From an uncultured Rhodospirillaceae bacterium (GTDB taxonomy: Bacteria > Pseudomonadota > Alphaproteobacteria > RF32 > CAG-239): DNA of 16,097 nucleotides. The translations under genes were made by a program, and so were the position numbers. The stretch is from positions 1-16,097 of the forward strand of contig ONQU01000034.1 in the NCBI GenBank assembly GCA_900320035.1, written 5' to 3'. Below are positions 7,178-14,012 of this stretch, piece after piece (the first letter of the stretch is position 1; each line of letters begins with the position of its first letter). Under the pieces are notes generated by a model. The model saw only the letters and a program-made list of their open reading frames with translations. It made no database searches and was not told where the DNA came from.

Positions 7178-9364
7178 ATGAATAAACAAAACAAAATATT
7201 AATCGCGGTTGCTGCTTTGCTTGGCAGTAGTGCCTTAATCGGTTCGGTGAATGCTCAGCAGGGTTATTATGCCGCAAACGGTGCTTATCGCGACGCAAGC
7301 AGCTTTGAACAAAAGTTTAGCGGTCCACGCACCATGCAGCCTAATGTTCCGCAAGTGCAAAATTTACCGCAAGGTGTCGCTGTGTATCAAGCTGTACCTT
7401 ATCAGGCTTATGAACCGGCACCGCAAATTGCGCCGGTAGCCGAATCGGAACCGGTTGAGGATCGTGATGGTAGTTTATTCCCGGGCGGCCCATGCAAAAC
7501 CTGCTCTAAAGACGGTAGCTTATTCGGCGGCAGTCCTTGCAAATCTTGCTCTAAAGACGGCAGTTTATTCCCTGGACCTTGCAAAAAGTGTGAAGAACGC
7601 CGCATTGAATATGTCAGCTCACCGGCCATTCAAAATTATGTTATGTACACACCGGTGGTTTATGAAGCAATGCATCGTGATTGCTGTGCTATGGCACCGT
7701 TAGCATTGGACCATGTTGATTTCCGCATTAAAAACACGGGTATCGATGGCCCATATAGCAGTCACGTCGGCAACTATCGTTTCCGCATTTTCGGATGCCG
7801 CCGCTTCAGCAAAGAAGCTACTTTAAACAGCGGTCGCATTATGGAAAAGAATATTAAGTTTGCCACTGTGTTTGAAGAAGCAACATCTGATTGCTATAAA
7901 GTTTTGCCAATGCCAAAAGATTTATGCTTGCAAACCACGCCGATTGAATTACCGGAATATGTCTTAACGGCAGAAATTACCGACTATTTCATGAATATTT
8001 GTGATGAATATGATTGGGATAATGCCCAAAAGAAGGACCAACGTGATGGCACTTCAGAAATGACGGTGGTTTGGCGCTTAATGGACTTAACCAGAACCAA
8101 TGTTTATTGGAAAGGTGAAAGCACCGGATATGGCGAACTTTATCATGGTGAAGTTAACGGCGAAGTTAAGCTCATTGAACGTGCGTTTGCAGATGCCGTC
8201 AGTAACTTGCGCGCTCTCCCGGGGTTTGAAGATCAGCTGATGAAGCGGGTTGATCCGATTTCTTTGGCAGCCCAACGTAATGAATTAGTTGAAGAAGAAC
8301 GTGCTTTGAATCCGATGAAATGCGGCTATTTAAAGCAGTATGAATGCGCTAAAAATTGCGAAATCAGCCGTCCTGGTGTTGATATTTCGCAATGCTGTCC
8401 GGTAAGCAGTTGTGGTTGTGCTTCTCCGCAACCATGCGCCAATGGCGGTAGCTGCGGTTGCGGTTGTGCTCCTCAACCGATTGAAGTGACACCAATGCCG
8501 ATTATTGAAACCGGTGCAGTTATTGACACGCATGAAATCGTTGAAACCTGCATTGATGAAAATGGTAATGTTCGTGCCGACGGTCAATGCCAAGTTGTTG
8601 ATGATACTTGGGTCGATACCGGTGATGTCAGCGCGTTAGAAAACTTATGTATTGTAACGGCCAATCCGTGCCAAAATTTAACGCCGGAAACCGTTTATCG
8701 GATGCGCTCGTCAATTGTACAAATTGATAGCCCGAATGGTCGTAAAGGCGCTGGCTTGCTTATTTCTGATCGCTTTGTTTTAACCTCTGGTGATTTGGTT
8801 GATCCAAACAGCAATATTTATAAAATCAAGACAATTCAAGGTTTTGAAATGACTGCCCGTGCTGTTCGCGTTAATCCGAGCAAAAATACGGCATTGTTGA
8901 TGCTTGATCAACCAACTGAATATACACCGCTTGCTTTAAATTTAAGTTTGCCGGAAGTCGGCCAAAATGGTTATTTGACACTTGGTTTATTAGACGTTAA
9001 AGATTTCAAAGATGGTGAAAACTATCTGGAAAACAGCGCTAAAATTGAAGGCTATCGTTATACCGAAGAAAAAGGTGCAGAAATTTTAGCTAATACATTT
9101 ATTCAAAATGTCACGGTTGGCGGCGGTCTGTTTTATAAAGATTGTACATTGAATGGCCTTGCCCACTCTGGCATTCGTACCAACGAAGGCTTAGATACAT
9201 TCATTCCGACCGAAACAGCATTACGTAGCTTGGGTATTTGTATTTGTGGTCAAGAGTATGTTGAAGAAAGCCCTTGGCAGCAAACAGTTTATAAACCGGT
9301 AACTGAACAAATTAAAACTGTTCAAAAGGCACCGGAAGAAATGCCGAAAAAGGAACGCAAATAA
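7178..9364 (+). CDS. Secreted cysteine-rich protein with degenerate trypsin-like domain
   Basis: A 728-residue exported protein not recognised as a whole. A Sec signal ends V-N-A (cleavage likely after A26). A Q/P-rich segment follows, then three tandem D-G-S-L-F-x-G-x-P-C-K-x-C units (97-140). Residues about 185-365 form a globular region with E-Y-V-L-T-A-E-I-T-D-Y, loosely like periplasmic lipoprotein assembly domains. A Cys/Gly-rich linker spans about 406-432. The C-terminal part from about 510 reads as a chymotrypsin/HtrA-like fold: G-A-G-L-L-I then L-T-S-G-D-L where L-T-A-x-H-x is expected, N-T-A-L-L for D-x-A-L-L, and V-G-G-G-L for S-G-G-P-L. By eye all three triad positions are changed (D539, N570, V647), so proteolysis is unlikely and a binding role is inferred. 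The start at 7178 follows AGGAG (7166-7170); longer starts run into comM. It is the last gene before the terminator at 9371. Confidence 0.88.
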   Translation: MNKQNKILIAVAALLGSSALIGSVNAQQGYYAANGAYRDASSFEQKFSGPRTMQPNVPQVQNLPQGVAVYQAVPYQAYEPAPQIAPVAESEPVEDRDGSLFPGGPCKTCSKDGSLFGGSPCKSCSKDGSLFPGPCKKCEERRIEYVSSPAIQNYVMYTPVVYEAMHRDCCAMAPLALDHVDFRIKNTGIDGPYSSHVGNYRFRIFGCRRFSKEATLNSGRIMEKNIKFATVFEEATSDCYKVLPMPKDLCLQTTPIELPEYVLTAEITDYFMNICDEYDWDNAQKKDQRDGTSEMTVVWRLMDLTRTNVYWKGESTGYGELYHGEVNGEVKLIERAFADAVSNLRALPGFEDQLMKRVDPISLAAQRNELVEEERALNPMKCGYLKQYECAKNCEISRPGVDISQCCPVSSCGCASPQPCANGGSCGCGCAPQPIEVTPMPIIETGAVIDTHEIVETCIDENGNVRADGQCQVVDDTWVDTGDVSALENLCIVTANPCQNLTPETVYRMRSSIVQIDSPNGRKGAGLLISDRFVLTSGDLVDPNSNIYKIKTIQGFEMTARAVRVNPSKNTALLMLDQPTEYTPLALNLSLPEVGQNGYLTLGLLDVKDFKDGENYLENSAKIEGYRYTEEKGAEILANTFIQNVTVGGGLFYKDCTLNGLAHSGIRTNEGLDTFIPTETALRSLGICICGQEYVEESPWQQTVYKPVTEQIKTVQKAPEEMPKKERK
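7466..7597 (+). repeat. Three tandem 15/15/14-codon cysteine repeats
   Basis: Units at 7466-7510, 7511-7555 and 7556-7597 each encode D-G-S-L-F, a short G/P stretch, P-C-K-x-C and two more residues. The third unit is one codon shorter. Protein identity is high while several third codon positions differ, which argues for an older duplication kept by selection. Each unit presents a C-x2-C pair, suited to disulfides or metal. Confidence 0.9.
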
Positions 9365-9370
9365 TTATAT

Positions 9371-9395
9371 AAGCCCCCATGCGTGGGGGCTTTCT
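9371..9395 (+). terminator. Strong Rho-independent terminator
   Basis: AAGCCCCCA (9371-9379) pairs perfectly with TGGGGGCTT (9384-9392) around the loop TGCG, followed by TTTCT. It begins six bases after the stop of the pseudoprotease-like gene and ends 16 bases before the first pilin start, leaving no room for a promoter between them. Confidence 0.88.
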
Positions 9396-9411
9396 AAAAG
9401 GTCAGAAAAAT

Positions 9412-9978
9412 ATGGTAAAAAACAAAATAAATGAATTAGGCCGCTCAATGATTGAAATGCTGGGTGTTTTGTCGGTGGTCGGTGTTATATCAGTCGGCGG
9501 CATCAAAGTCATATCCGGCGCTTTACAAGGCCAACGTTTTACACAAGCAATTACTGACGCAGCCCAATTAGCCGATGACGGTCGCCGACTCGTTTGTGAC
9601 TACCGCGATGATACCGGTTATTCCGGCGGTGCCACCCCCGTTTCTTATGGCATTTTCCTTTATAAATCCGACAAATATCCCCATAATTTAACCTATGATA
9701 CAACCAACAATGTTTATACAGGTGAAATGGATATGACCTATGCTGTCAGCACAGTTAATACCAACGGTGCTTTTAAAATAACAATCAGCGGTATTCCGCA
9801 AGAATTATGTATTCGTATGGCCAGTAATGATTGGGGTTCAAGAAATTCCAGCGGCTTTAGTGGTATAAAAATCAACAGCTCAACGACGTCAACAACCGTT
9901 TTAAGCATTGCCGATGCCACCGCCGCCTGCTCTCCGAACAGCAACTCTATTGAGCTTTCATACAGAGGCTGCGAATAG
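9412..9978 (+). CDS. Type IV pilin-like protein, first of a tandem pair
   Basis: A 188-residue prepilin-like protein with a short basic leader and a junction G10-R11-S-M-I-E15, followed by a hydrophobic helix (M-L-G-V-L-S-V-V-G-V-I-S). The Glu at mature +5 and the preceding Gly match prepilin peptidase substrates, but +1 is Arg rather than the usual Phe. The globular part has four cysteines, including E-L-C and a C-terminal R-G-C-E, and a S-S-G-F-S-G motif shared with the next gene. Such proteins are assembled from the inner membrane into pili or pseudopili; no assembly genes are in the window. The start at 9412 has AAGGT nine bases upstream and gives a normal leader; an in-frame ATG at 9379 lies inside the terminator hairpin. 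Major versus minor pilin cannot be told. Confidence 0.87.
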   Translation: MVKNKINELGRSMIEMLGVLSVVGVISVGGIKVISGALQGQRFTQAITDAAQLADDGRRLVCDYRDDTGYSGGATPVSYGIFLYKSDKYPHNLTYDTTNNVYTGEMDMTYAVSTVNTNGAFKITISGIPQELCIRMASNDWGSRNSSGFSGIKINSSTTSTTVLSIADATAACSPNSNSIELSYRGCE

Positions 9979-10012
9979 CAAATTGTTAACTAACATAAAA
10001 AAGGATAAAAAA

Positions 10013-10570
10013 ATGTATCAAAGTAACCAAAACGGACGCTCAATGATTGAAATGCTCGGCGTATTGGCTGTCATCGGTATTTTAACCACCGGTGGCTTTA
10101 ATTTAGTGATGAAGACGCGTATGCACCAAGCAATTAACGAAACAACGGACACCATAACCTCTTTAGCCTCTAAAGTGCGTCAAATAATTCGTGATTATCA
10201 ATTAGATAATCCATCGGCAGCAGCTAATACCAGTATGAAAGCTTATGTTATTACCGCTAATGCTTATCCGGATTCTTTAACCGACACAGATTGGACCGAT
10301 CGCAATGATGTTACCTATGATGTTATCTATGTCGGAACAACACCGGTGTTTTGGGTAACGGCCACAGGTTTAAGCGAAGAAATGTGCCTACATCTGTCAA
10401 ACGGTAATTACGGCACCAACGCATCGAGCGGTTTTATAGGTTTAACCTACACTTCAACAGGAGATACTTGCACTAATACCAAATCGGCCCCGGTCCCGCT
10501 CAGCGTGGCAGTAACTTGCTGTTCACCAACAACAAACCCAACCGGCGCAATGAAATTCGGTTTCAGATAA
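10013..10570 (+). CDS. Type IV pilin-like protein, second of a tandem pair
   Basis: A 185-residue paralogue of the preceding protein, 34 bases downstream. The leader is eight residues, with junction G8-R9-S-M-I-E13 and helix M-L-G-V-L-A-V-I-G-I-L. Again Arg replaces Phe at mature +1 and Glu is at +5. The C-terminal halves align by eye: G-L-S-E-E-M-C matches G-I-P-Q-E-L-C, and N-Y-G-T-N-A-S-S-G-F-I-G matches D-W-G-S-R-N-S-S-G-F-S-G. The middle parts differ. It has four cysteines, two adjacent near the C-terminus. The start at 10013 has AAGGA seven bases upstream; an upstream in-frame start at 9908 lies within the first pilin gene and would give an implausible leader. The two genes should be co-transcribed. 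No clear terminator follows the stop. Confidence 0.88.
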   Translation: MYQSNQNGRSMIEMLGVLAVIGILTTGGFNLVMKTRMHQAINETTDTITSLASKVRQIIRDYQLDNPSAAANTSMKAYVITANAYPDSLTDTDWTDRNDVTYDVIYVGTTPVFWVTATGLSEEMCLHLSNGNYGTNASSGFIGLTYTSTGDTCTNTKSAPVPLSVAVTCCSPTTNPTGAMKFGFR

Positions 10571-10639
10571 AAAGATTACCTTTACTGATAATTGGTTTAA
10601 GTCTGATTGAAAAAGCAATAATAAGCCATAAATATACAC

Positions 10640-10888
10640 TGTTCGGTTGAACGGTGGTGTTTTTGAGCAATCAAATTCTAAATCGTCCAACAGAAACGTC
10701 GCCTTGACGTCTGAGGCTAAGGAATTTTTTTGTAAAGTCCTTTACCATCAATGTCAGCGTGATAAGTTCGTGTGTAAGTCCTTAAGACATGGCCCTGATA
10801 GTATTATCAACCGGTCCAAGCGTCTTGAGCTTGAGGCGAACTTAGAAGGAGGCCGGCCAATAGGGTTGGAGCCTCCTTCTTGTTTTTT
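10640..10888 (+). ncRNA. Candidate structured RNA in the 407-base gap after the pilins
   Basis: The gap 10571-10977 has no credible protein gene: the only long frame starts at a TTG without a ribosome site and reads through a terminator. Several local hairpins are possible here: ACGTC/GACGT, TGATA/TATCA, CGTCT/AGGCG, and a long-range pairing of TTCTAA (near 10675) with TTAGAA (10842-10847) that would compete with the terminator stem. The motif GTAA(A)GTCCTT occurs twice (near 10733 and 10775). A two-part terminator ends the unit. I see none of the hallmark motifs of tmRNA, RNase P or SRP RNA; a 6S-like RNA is possible but not supported. It could equally be the 3' untranslated region of the pilin transcript. 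The 5' end is a guess; TTGAAA (10607-10612) is the only -35-like site, with a poor -10. Confidence 0.4.
10844..10888 (+). terminator. Rho-independent terminator with a two-tier hairpin
   Basis: AGAAGGAGGC (10844-10853) pairs over ten bases with GCCTCCTTCT (10871-10880). Inside, CCAA (10857-10860) pairs with TTGG (10866-10869) around the loop TAGGG. After one G, six T residues follow (10883-10888). It ends whatever transcript covers the preceding gap. Confidence 0.88.
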
Positions 10889-10950
10889 ATTGTGAACGAT
10901 ACATAAAAGTCGCGTGACAAAAGCTTTTCGCTATTTTACTCTATCGTTAG

Positions 10951-10956
10951 TATAAT
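10951..10956 (+). promoter_or_regulatory. -10 element of the promoter for the secreted six-cysteine protein gene
   Basis: A perfect TATAAT lies 22 bases before the ATG at 10978, placing the RNA start near 10963 and giving a leader of about 15 bases that still contains AAAGG. No good -35 is seen at 16-18 bases (candidates near 10927-10933 are poor), so activity may depend on an activator. The upstream terminator makes a new promoter necessary here. Confidence 0.6.
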
Positions 10957-10977
10957 ATATTGAAAGGTCGTCGTGAT

Positions 10978-11769
10978 ATGCCGTATTTACTTGCCTTATT
11001 ACTGATATTTAGTTCTTTCCCGATTCAGGCAGCAGAGAATCCGCAACTAACCACAATGGAATCGGAAGAGAACGCTACAACCGATGAAGCAACAACACAG
11101 CAAACGGAACAATTGCCTCAAACACCGGAGGTTTTTAATGTTTTTACCCCACAATTTATGAATGCTCTGCGCAAATGTAAATCGGCTCAAGAATCTAATC
11201 AGTTTGATAATGCCGCAAGCACAATACAAATTATCGAGCGAAAAGATGAAAAATGTCACCTGCGTTATGCTGAATTTGACTTATATGTGCCGTTCGATGT
11301 TTTGCCTAACATTCACGGCTTTGATGATTTGCAAACGTTGCTGCGTAATCCAGAAATTGCACACTATAATTTTCAGCCGCAATATATTTATAACGGTCTG
11401 TTATACGCTCTTAATTCATGCGCTCAAAAAAGGGACTATCTCGGCATTGAAAAGAAAGAAAAACGCGATAACAAGCAAATTAAGCAAGGTCTGGAAGCGG
11501 AATTTGCTAATGATGTTTGTACTGTTTATTTAATCAGCGAGTTAGAGGTTGAAAATGTGCGTCAAGATTATACCGTTACTTGCCGAATTGATACGGCAAC
11601 CATTGCCAACCTCTTAAATTACTATCGTGAACTTTTAGATAAATACGGTGAAAAACGCTTTATGGCACAAGGCAAAATGCGTGTCCGCTCGGAAGTTGAA
11701 AATGAGCAAACCCGCCAAGCTGATGACGAACTGATGTTTTTTATGCAACAAAAAGGCCTTTGTGAATAA
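10978..11769 (+). CDS. Secreted protein of unknown function with six cysteines
   Basis: A 263-residue protein that I do not recognise. The N-terminus (L-L-A-L-L-L-I-F) is a Sec signal peptide with likely cleavage after I-Q-A (A18). A Thr/Glu/Gln-rich stretch (about 24-50) looks like a flexible linker. The rest carries six cysteines (67, 93, 148, 181, 202, 262), suggesting up to three disulfides in the periplasm or outside. Two segments look alike, N-A-L-R-K-C-K-S-A-Q and Y-A-L-N-S-C-A-Q-K, each followed 25-33 residues later by another Cys next to a beta-like stretch, so an internal duplication is possible. No catalytic motif is visible. The start at 10978 is chosen because the in-frame TTG at 10960 sits just after the -10 box, before the expected RNA start. 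It converges on lpxK with a 16-base gap. Confidence 0.82.
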   Translation: MPYLLALLLIFSSFPIQAAENPQLTTMESEENATTDEATTQQTEQLPQTPEVFNVFTPQFMNALRKCKSAQESNQFDNAASTIQIIERKDEKCHLRYAEFDLYVPFDVLPNIHGFDDLQTLLRNPEIAHYNFQPQYIYNGLLYALNSCAQKRDYLGIEKKEKRDNKQIKQGLEAEFANDVCTVYLISELEVENVRQDYTVTCRIDTATIANLLNYYRELLDKYGEKRFMAQGKMRVRSEVENEQTRQADDELMFFMQQKGLCE

Positions 11770-11785
11770 ACAATTAAACTGGTTT

Positions 11786-12748
11786 TTAACAAGGCTTTGT
11801 AATTTTTTCTTTGATGAAGGATACTAATTTTTCCGGCTCATCCCATACCACTGCAATGTCCAAAACATTGATATACTTTTGCATAGAAGGTGGAATTTTT
11901 ACAAAATCCTTGCCGGTGGTATAAATTTCAGCCCCTAAATCATGCGCCATTGCCACCAGCTTTTCTAATTCTGCCTTGCTGTAAAAATGATGATCCGGAA
12001 AATCAACCGTTTTAACCACATTAAATCCTTGCATCGTCAACGTATGATAAAATTTCTGCGGATGACCAATACCGGCAAAAGCTAAAATATTCGGCTGCGT
12101 AATCGTTGTTTGCACGGCTTCGGTATGCCCGAAAAACACCGGTAAATTACTGCGCTCTGCCAGATGATGCTTATCTTTGCCTAAAATAATCAGCGCATCG
12201 GCACGCTTAACACCGTCAGCAAGTGTTTCTCTTAATGGTCCGGCGGGAATAATTTTGCCATTGCCGATGCCATAGTGTCCGTCAAACACTAAAAACGACA
12301 AATCCTTGGCTAAACTCGGATTTTGAAAGCCATCATCCATAATAACCACATCAGCCCCCTCTATAATAGCAAGCTGTGCGCCTTGGTAACGGTCGGCATT
12401 CACCACCACCGGTGCTTGCTTAGCCAACAACAGCGGTTCATCACCCACCTCACGCGCTGAGTGTTTTTTATGATTCACCACCACATTTTGCAACTTTCCG
12501 CCATAGCCGCGACTTACAAAGAAAGGGTGAAACATTTCTGTTTCCATCATCTTTGCTAACGCAATAGCTACCGGTGTTTTACCGGTCCCGCCGGCGGTAA
12601 TATTACCCACACAAATAACCGGCACACTGACTTTAGGGGCTTTGTGCACCTTTAAGCGCAATTGCGTTAACACCCCATATATCCAACCGAAAGGCGCCAA
12701 AAGTTTGGAAATAAAAGAATTTGCTTGCCAATATTTAGGTGTTTTCAT
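11786..12748 (-). CDS. lpxK: Tetraacyldisaccharide 4'-kinase (lipid A)
   Basis: LpxK phosphorylates the 4' position of the tetraacyldisaccharide-1-phosphate at the inner membrane, the sixth step of lipid A synthesis, making lipid IVA. The protein has 320 residues; E. coli LpxK has 328. An N-terminal hydrophobic anchor helix (L-L-A-P-F-G-W-I-Y-G-V-L) precedes Walker A T-A-G-G-T-G-K-T-P (51-59), R-G-Y-G-G-K (80-85) and M-D-D-G-F-Q (137-142), all family hallmarks. The start at 12748 gives the usual N-terminus M-K-T-P-K-Y-W and has AAGGAT nine bases upstream; a longer frame from 12802 adds 18 residues lying inside waaA. The gene overlaps the end of waaA by 14 bases, indicating translational coupling. 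No intrinsic terminator is visible before the convergent upstream neighbour. Confidence 0.96.
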   Translation of the reverse strand: MKTPKYWQANSFISKLLAPFGWIYGVLTQLRLKVHKAPKVSVPVICVGNITAGGTGKTPVAIALAKMMETEMFHPFFVSRGYGGKLQNVVVNHKKHSAREVGDEPLLLAKQAPVVVNADRYQGAQLAIIEGADVVIMDDGFQNPSLAKDLSFLVFDGHYGIGNGKIIPAGPLRETLADGVKRADALIILGKDKHHLAERSNLPVFFGHTEAVQTTITQPNILAFAGIGHPQKFYHTLTMQGFNVVKTVDFPDHHFYSKAELEKLVAMAHDLGAEIYTTGKDFVKIPPSMQKYINVLDIAVVWDEPEKLVSFIKEKITKPC

Positions 12749-14012
12749 CAACCATATATCCTTGAATTTTTTCCACAATACCATCAAGCACTTTAGCCTC
12801 ACTGGTCGCCCAGTTATATGCTAAACTACGCTTAGCCTCCAACAATTCCTTATTCGTCAAGAGTTGGTCGACCATATCCATTAATTCCAAAACATCATTA
12901 ACTTGGATAATGCCATCGGCGTGCTTGGCGCGATTCATGGCATCGGTGAAGTTATGCATATGCGGTCCAACAATCACCGCATCACGACAACGCGACGGCT
13001 CCATAAAGTTTTGCCCGCCGTGCGGAATGAGTGAACCTCCTACAAACACAATTGGCGATATTTCGTACCAAATACCCATTTCACCAATGGTATCAGCAAC
13101 ATAAACATCGGTTTCCGGACGCACAGGTTCTTCCGCTGAACGCAAGACCACATTGAGCTGGTAGTCGTTGCGCAGTTTATCACGAATTTCCTGCCCGCGA
13201 TTAGGATGCCGCGGAGCTATAATCGTCAACAAATGCGGATGTTTTTGCTGCAATTCTTTCAAAAAACGCCCGATTTTGAATTCCTCATCACTATGTGTCG
13301 AACTAACCAGCCATAGCGGCCTATTTCCTATCTGTGACACAATTTCCTGCTTTTTAACTGTATCTACCGGAATTGGTAAGCCGGCATACTTCAAATTACC
13401 CAAGCACATAGCGTCTTTAGCGCCTAAAACCCGCAGACGGTAAGCATCTTCTTCCGATTGCCCCAAGCAGGCGGTAAAACATGCCAATAACTCTCTGATA
13501 ATAAACTCAAATTGTTGCCAGCGTTTGAATGATTTGTTGGAAATACGCCCGTTAATCAGTATTAACGGAATATTTTTACGCTTGATCGCCGATAATATCG
13601 CCGGCCAAAATTCCGACTCAAACCATAGAGCAATTGTTGGTTGCCAATAGCGCACAAAACGCGTCGCAAAAGTCGGATTATCTATCGGTAAATATTGATG
13701 GAACGCCCGTTCCGGTAAGCGCTTAGCCATAACTTCGGCCGAAGTTGTAGTGCCGGTTGTAACCATAACATGGACATCAGGATAAAGCTCTAAAAGCCGA
13801 TTTATCAGTGGCAGCATAGAAATTGACTCACCCACCGAAGCACCGTGCAACCACACCAATCGCCCTTGCGGTCGTGGTAATTTCGGACGACCAATCCGTT
13901 CATTAAAACGCTTAACATCTTCTTTGCCGATTTTTTTACGCTTTTCAATATAGCGCCGAATGGCAATTGGATAAATAATGCGGACAAGATTGTTATATAT
14001 TCCGATGAACAT
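12735..14012 (-). CDS. waaA: 3-deoxy-D-manno-octulosonic acid (Kdo) transferase
   Basis: WaaA (KdtA) transfers Kdo from CMP-Kdo to lipid IVA on the inner face of the inner membrane, the first step of LPS core synthesis. It is a GT30 family enzyme; its length of 425 residues equals that of E. coli WaaA. An N-terminal hydrophobic/basic membrane-binding segment (about 3-30) is followed by H-G-A-S-V-G-E with E62 as the expected catalytic base, then V-T-T-G-T-T-T, F-E-S-E-F-W-P, N-G-R-I-S and, in the C-terminal Rossmann domain, A-P-R-H-P-N-R and P-H-G-G-Q-N-F-M-E-P for CMP-Kdo binding. The ATG directly abuts the stop of the DUF374 gene, with AAAGGGA eight bases upstream inside that gene. Whether it adds one or two Kdo units cannot be read from sequence. 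Confidence 0.97.
   Translation of the reverse strand: MFIGIYNNLVRIIYPIAIRRYIEKRKKIGKEDVKRFNERIGRPKLPRPQGRLVWLHGASVGESISMLPLINRLLELYPDVHVMVTTGTTTSAEVMAKRLPERAFHQYLPIDNPTFATRFVRYWQPTIALWFESEFWPAILSAIKRKNIPLILINGRISNKSFKRWQQFEFIIRELLACFTACLGQSEEDAYRLRVLGAKDAMCLGNLKYAGLPIPVDTVKKQEIVSQIGNRPLWLVSSTHSDEEFKIGRFLKELQQKHPHLLTIIAPRHPNRGQEIRDKLRNDYQLNVVLRSAEEPVRPETDVYVADTIGEMGIWYEISPIVFVGGSLIPHGGQNFMEPSRCRDAVIVGPHMHNFTDAMNRAKHADGIIQVNDVLELMDMVDQLLTNKELLEAKRSLAYNWATSEAKVLDGIVEKIQGYMVDENT

Noticed and set aside
9908..10012. Longer N-terminus for the second pilin
   Set aside because: It overlaps the first pilin in another frame and would give a 43-residue leader instead of eight; AAGGA precedes 10013.
5644..10570. 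Natural-competence locus (comM plus pilins)
   Set aside because: ComM/YifB is common in non-competent bacteria, a terminator separates it from the pilins, and no DNA-uptake gene is present; kept only as a hypothesis.
10647..10895. 82-codon open frame in the gap after the pilins
   Set aside because: It starts with TTG, has no Shine-Dalgarno site, runs through the whole terminator hairpin and its protein resembles nothing; it is better read as non-coding.
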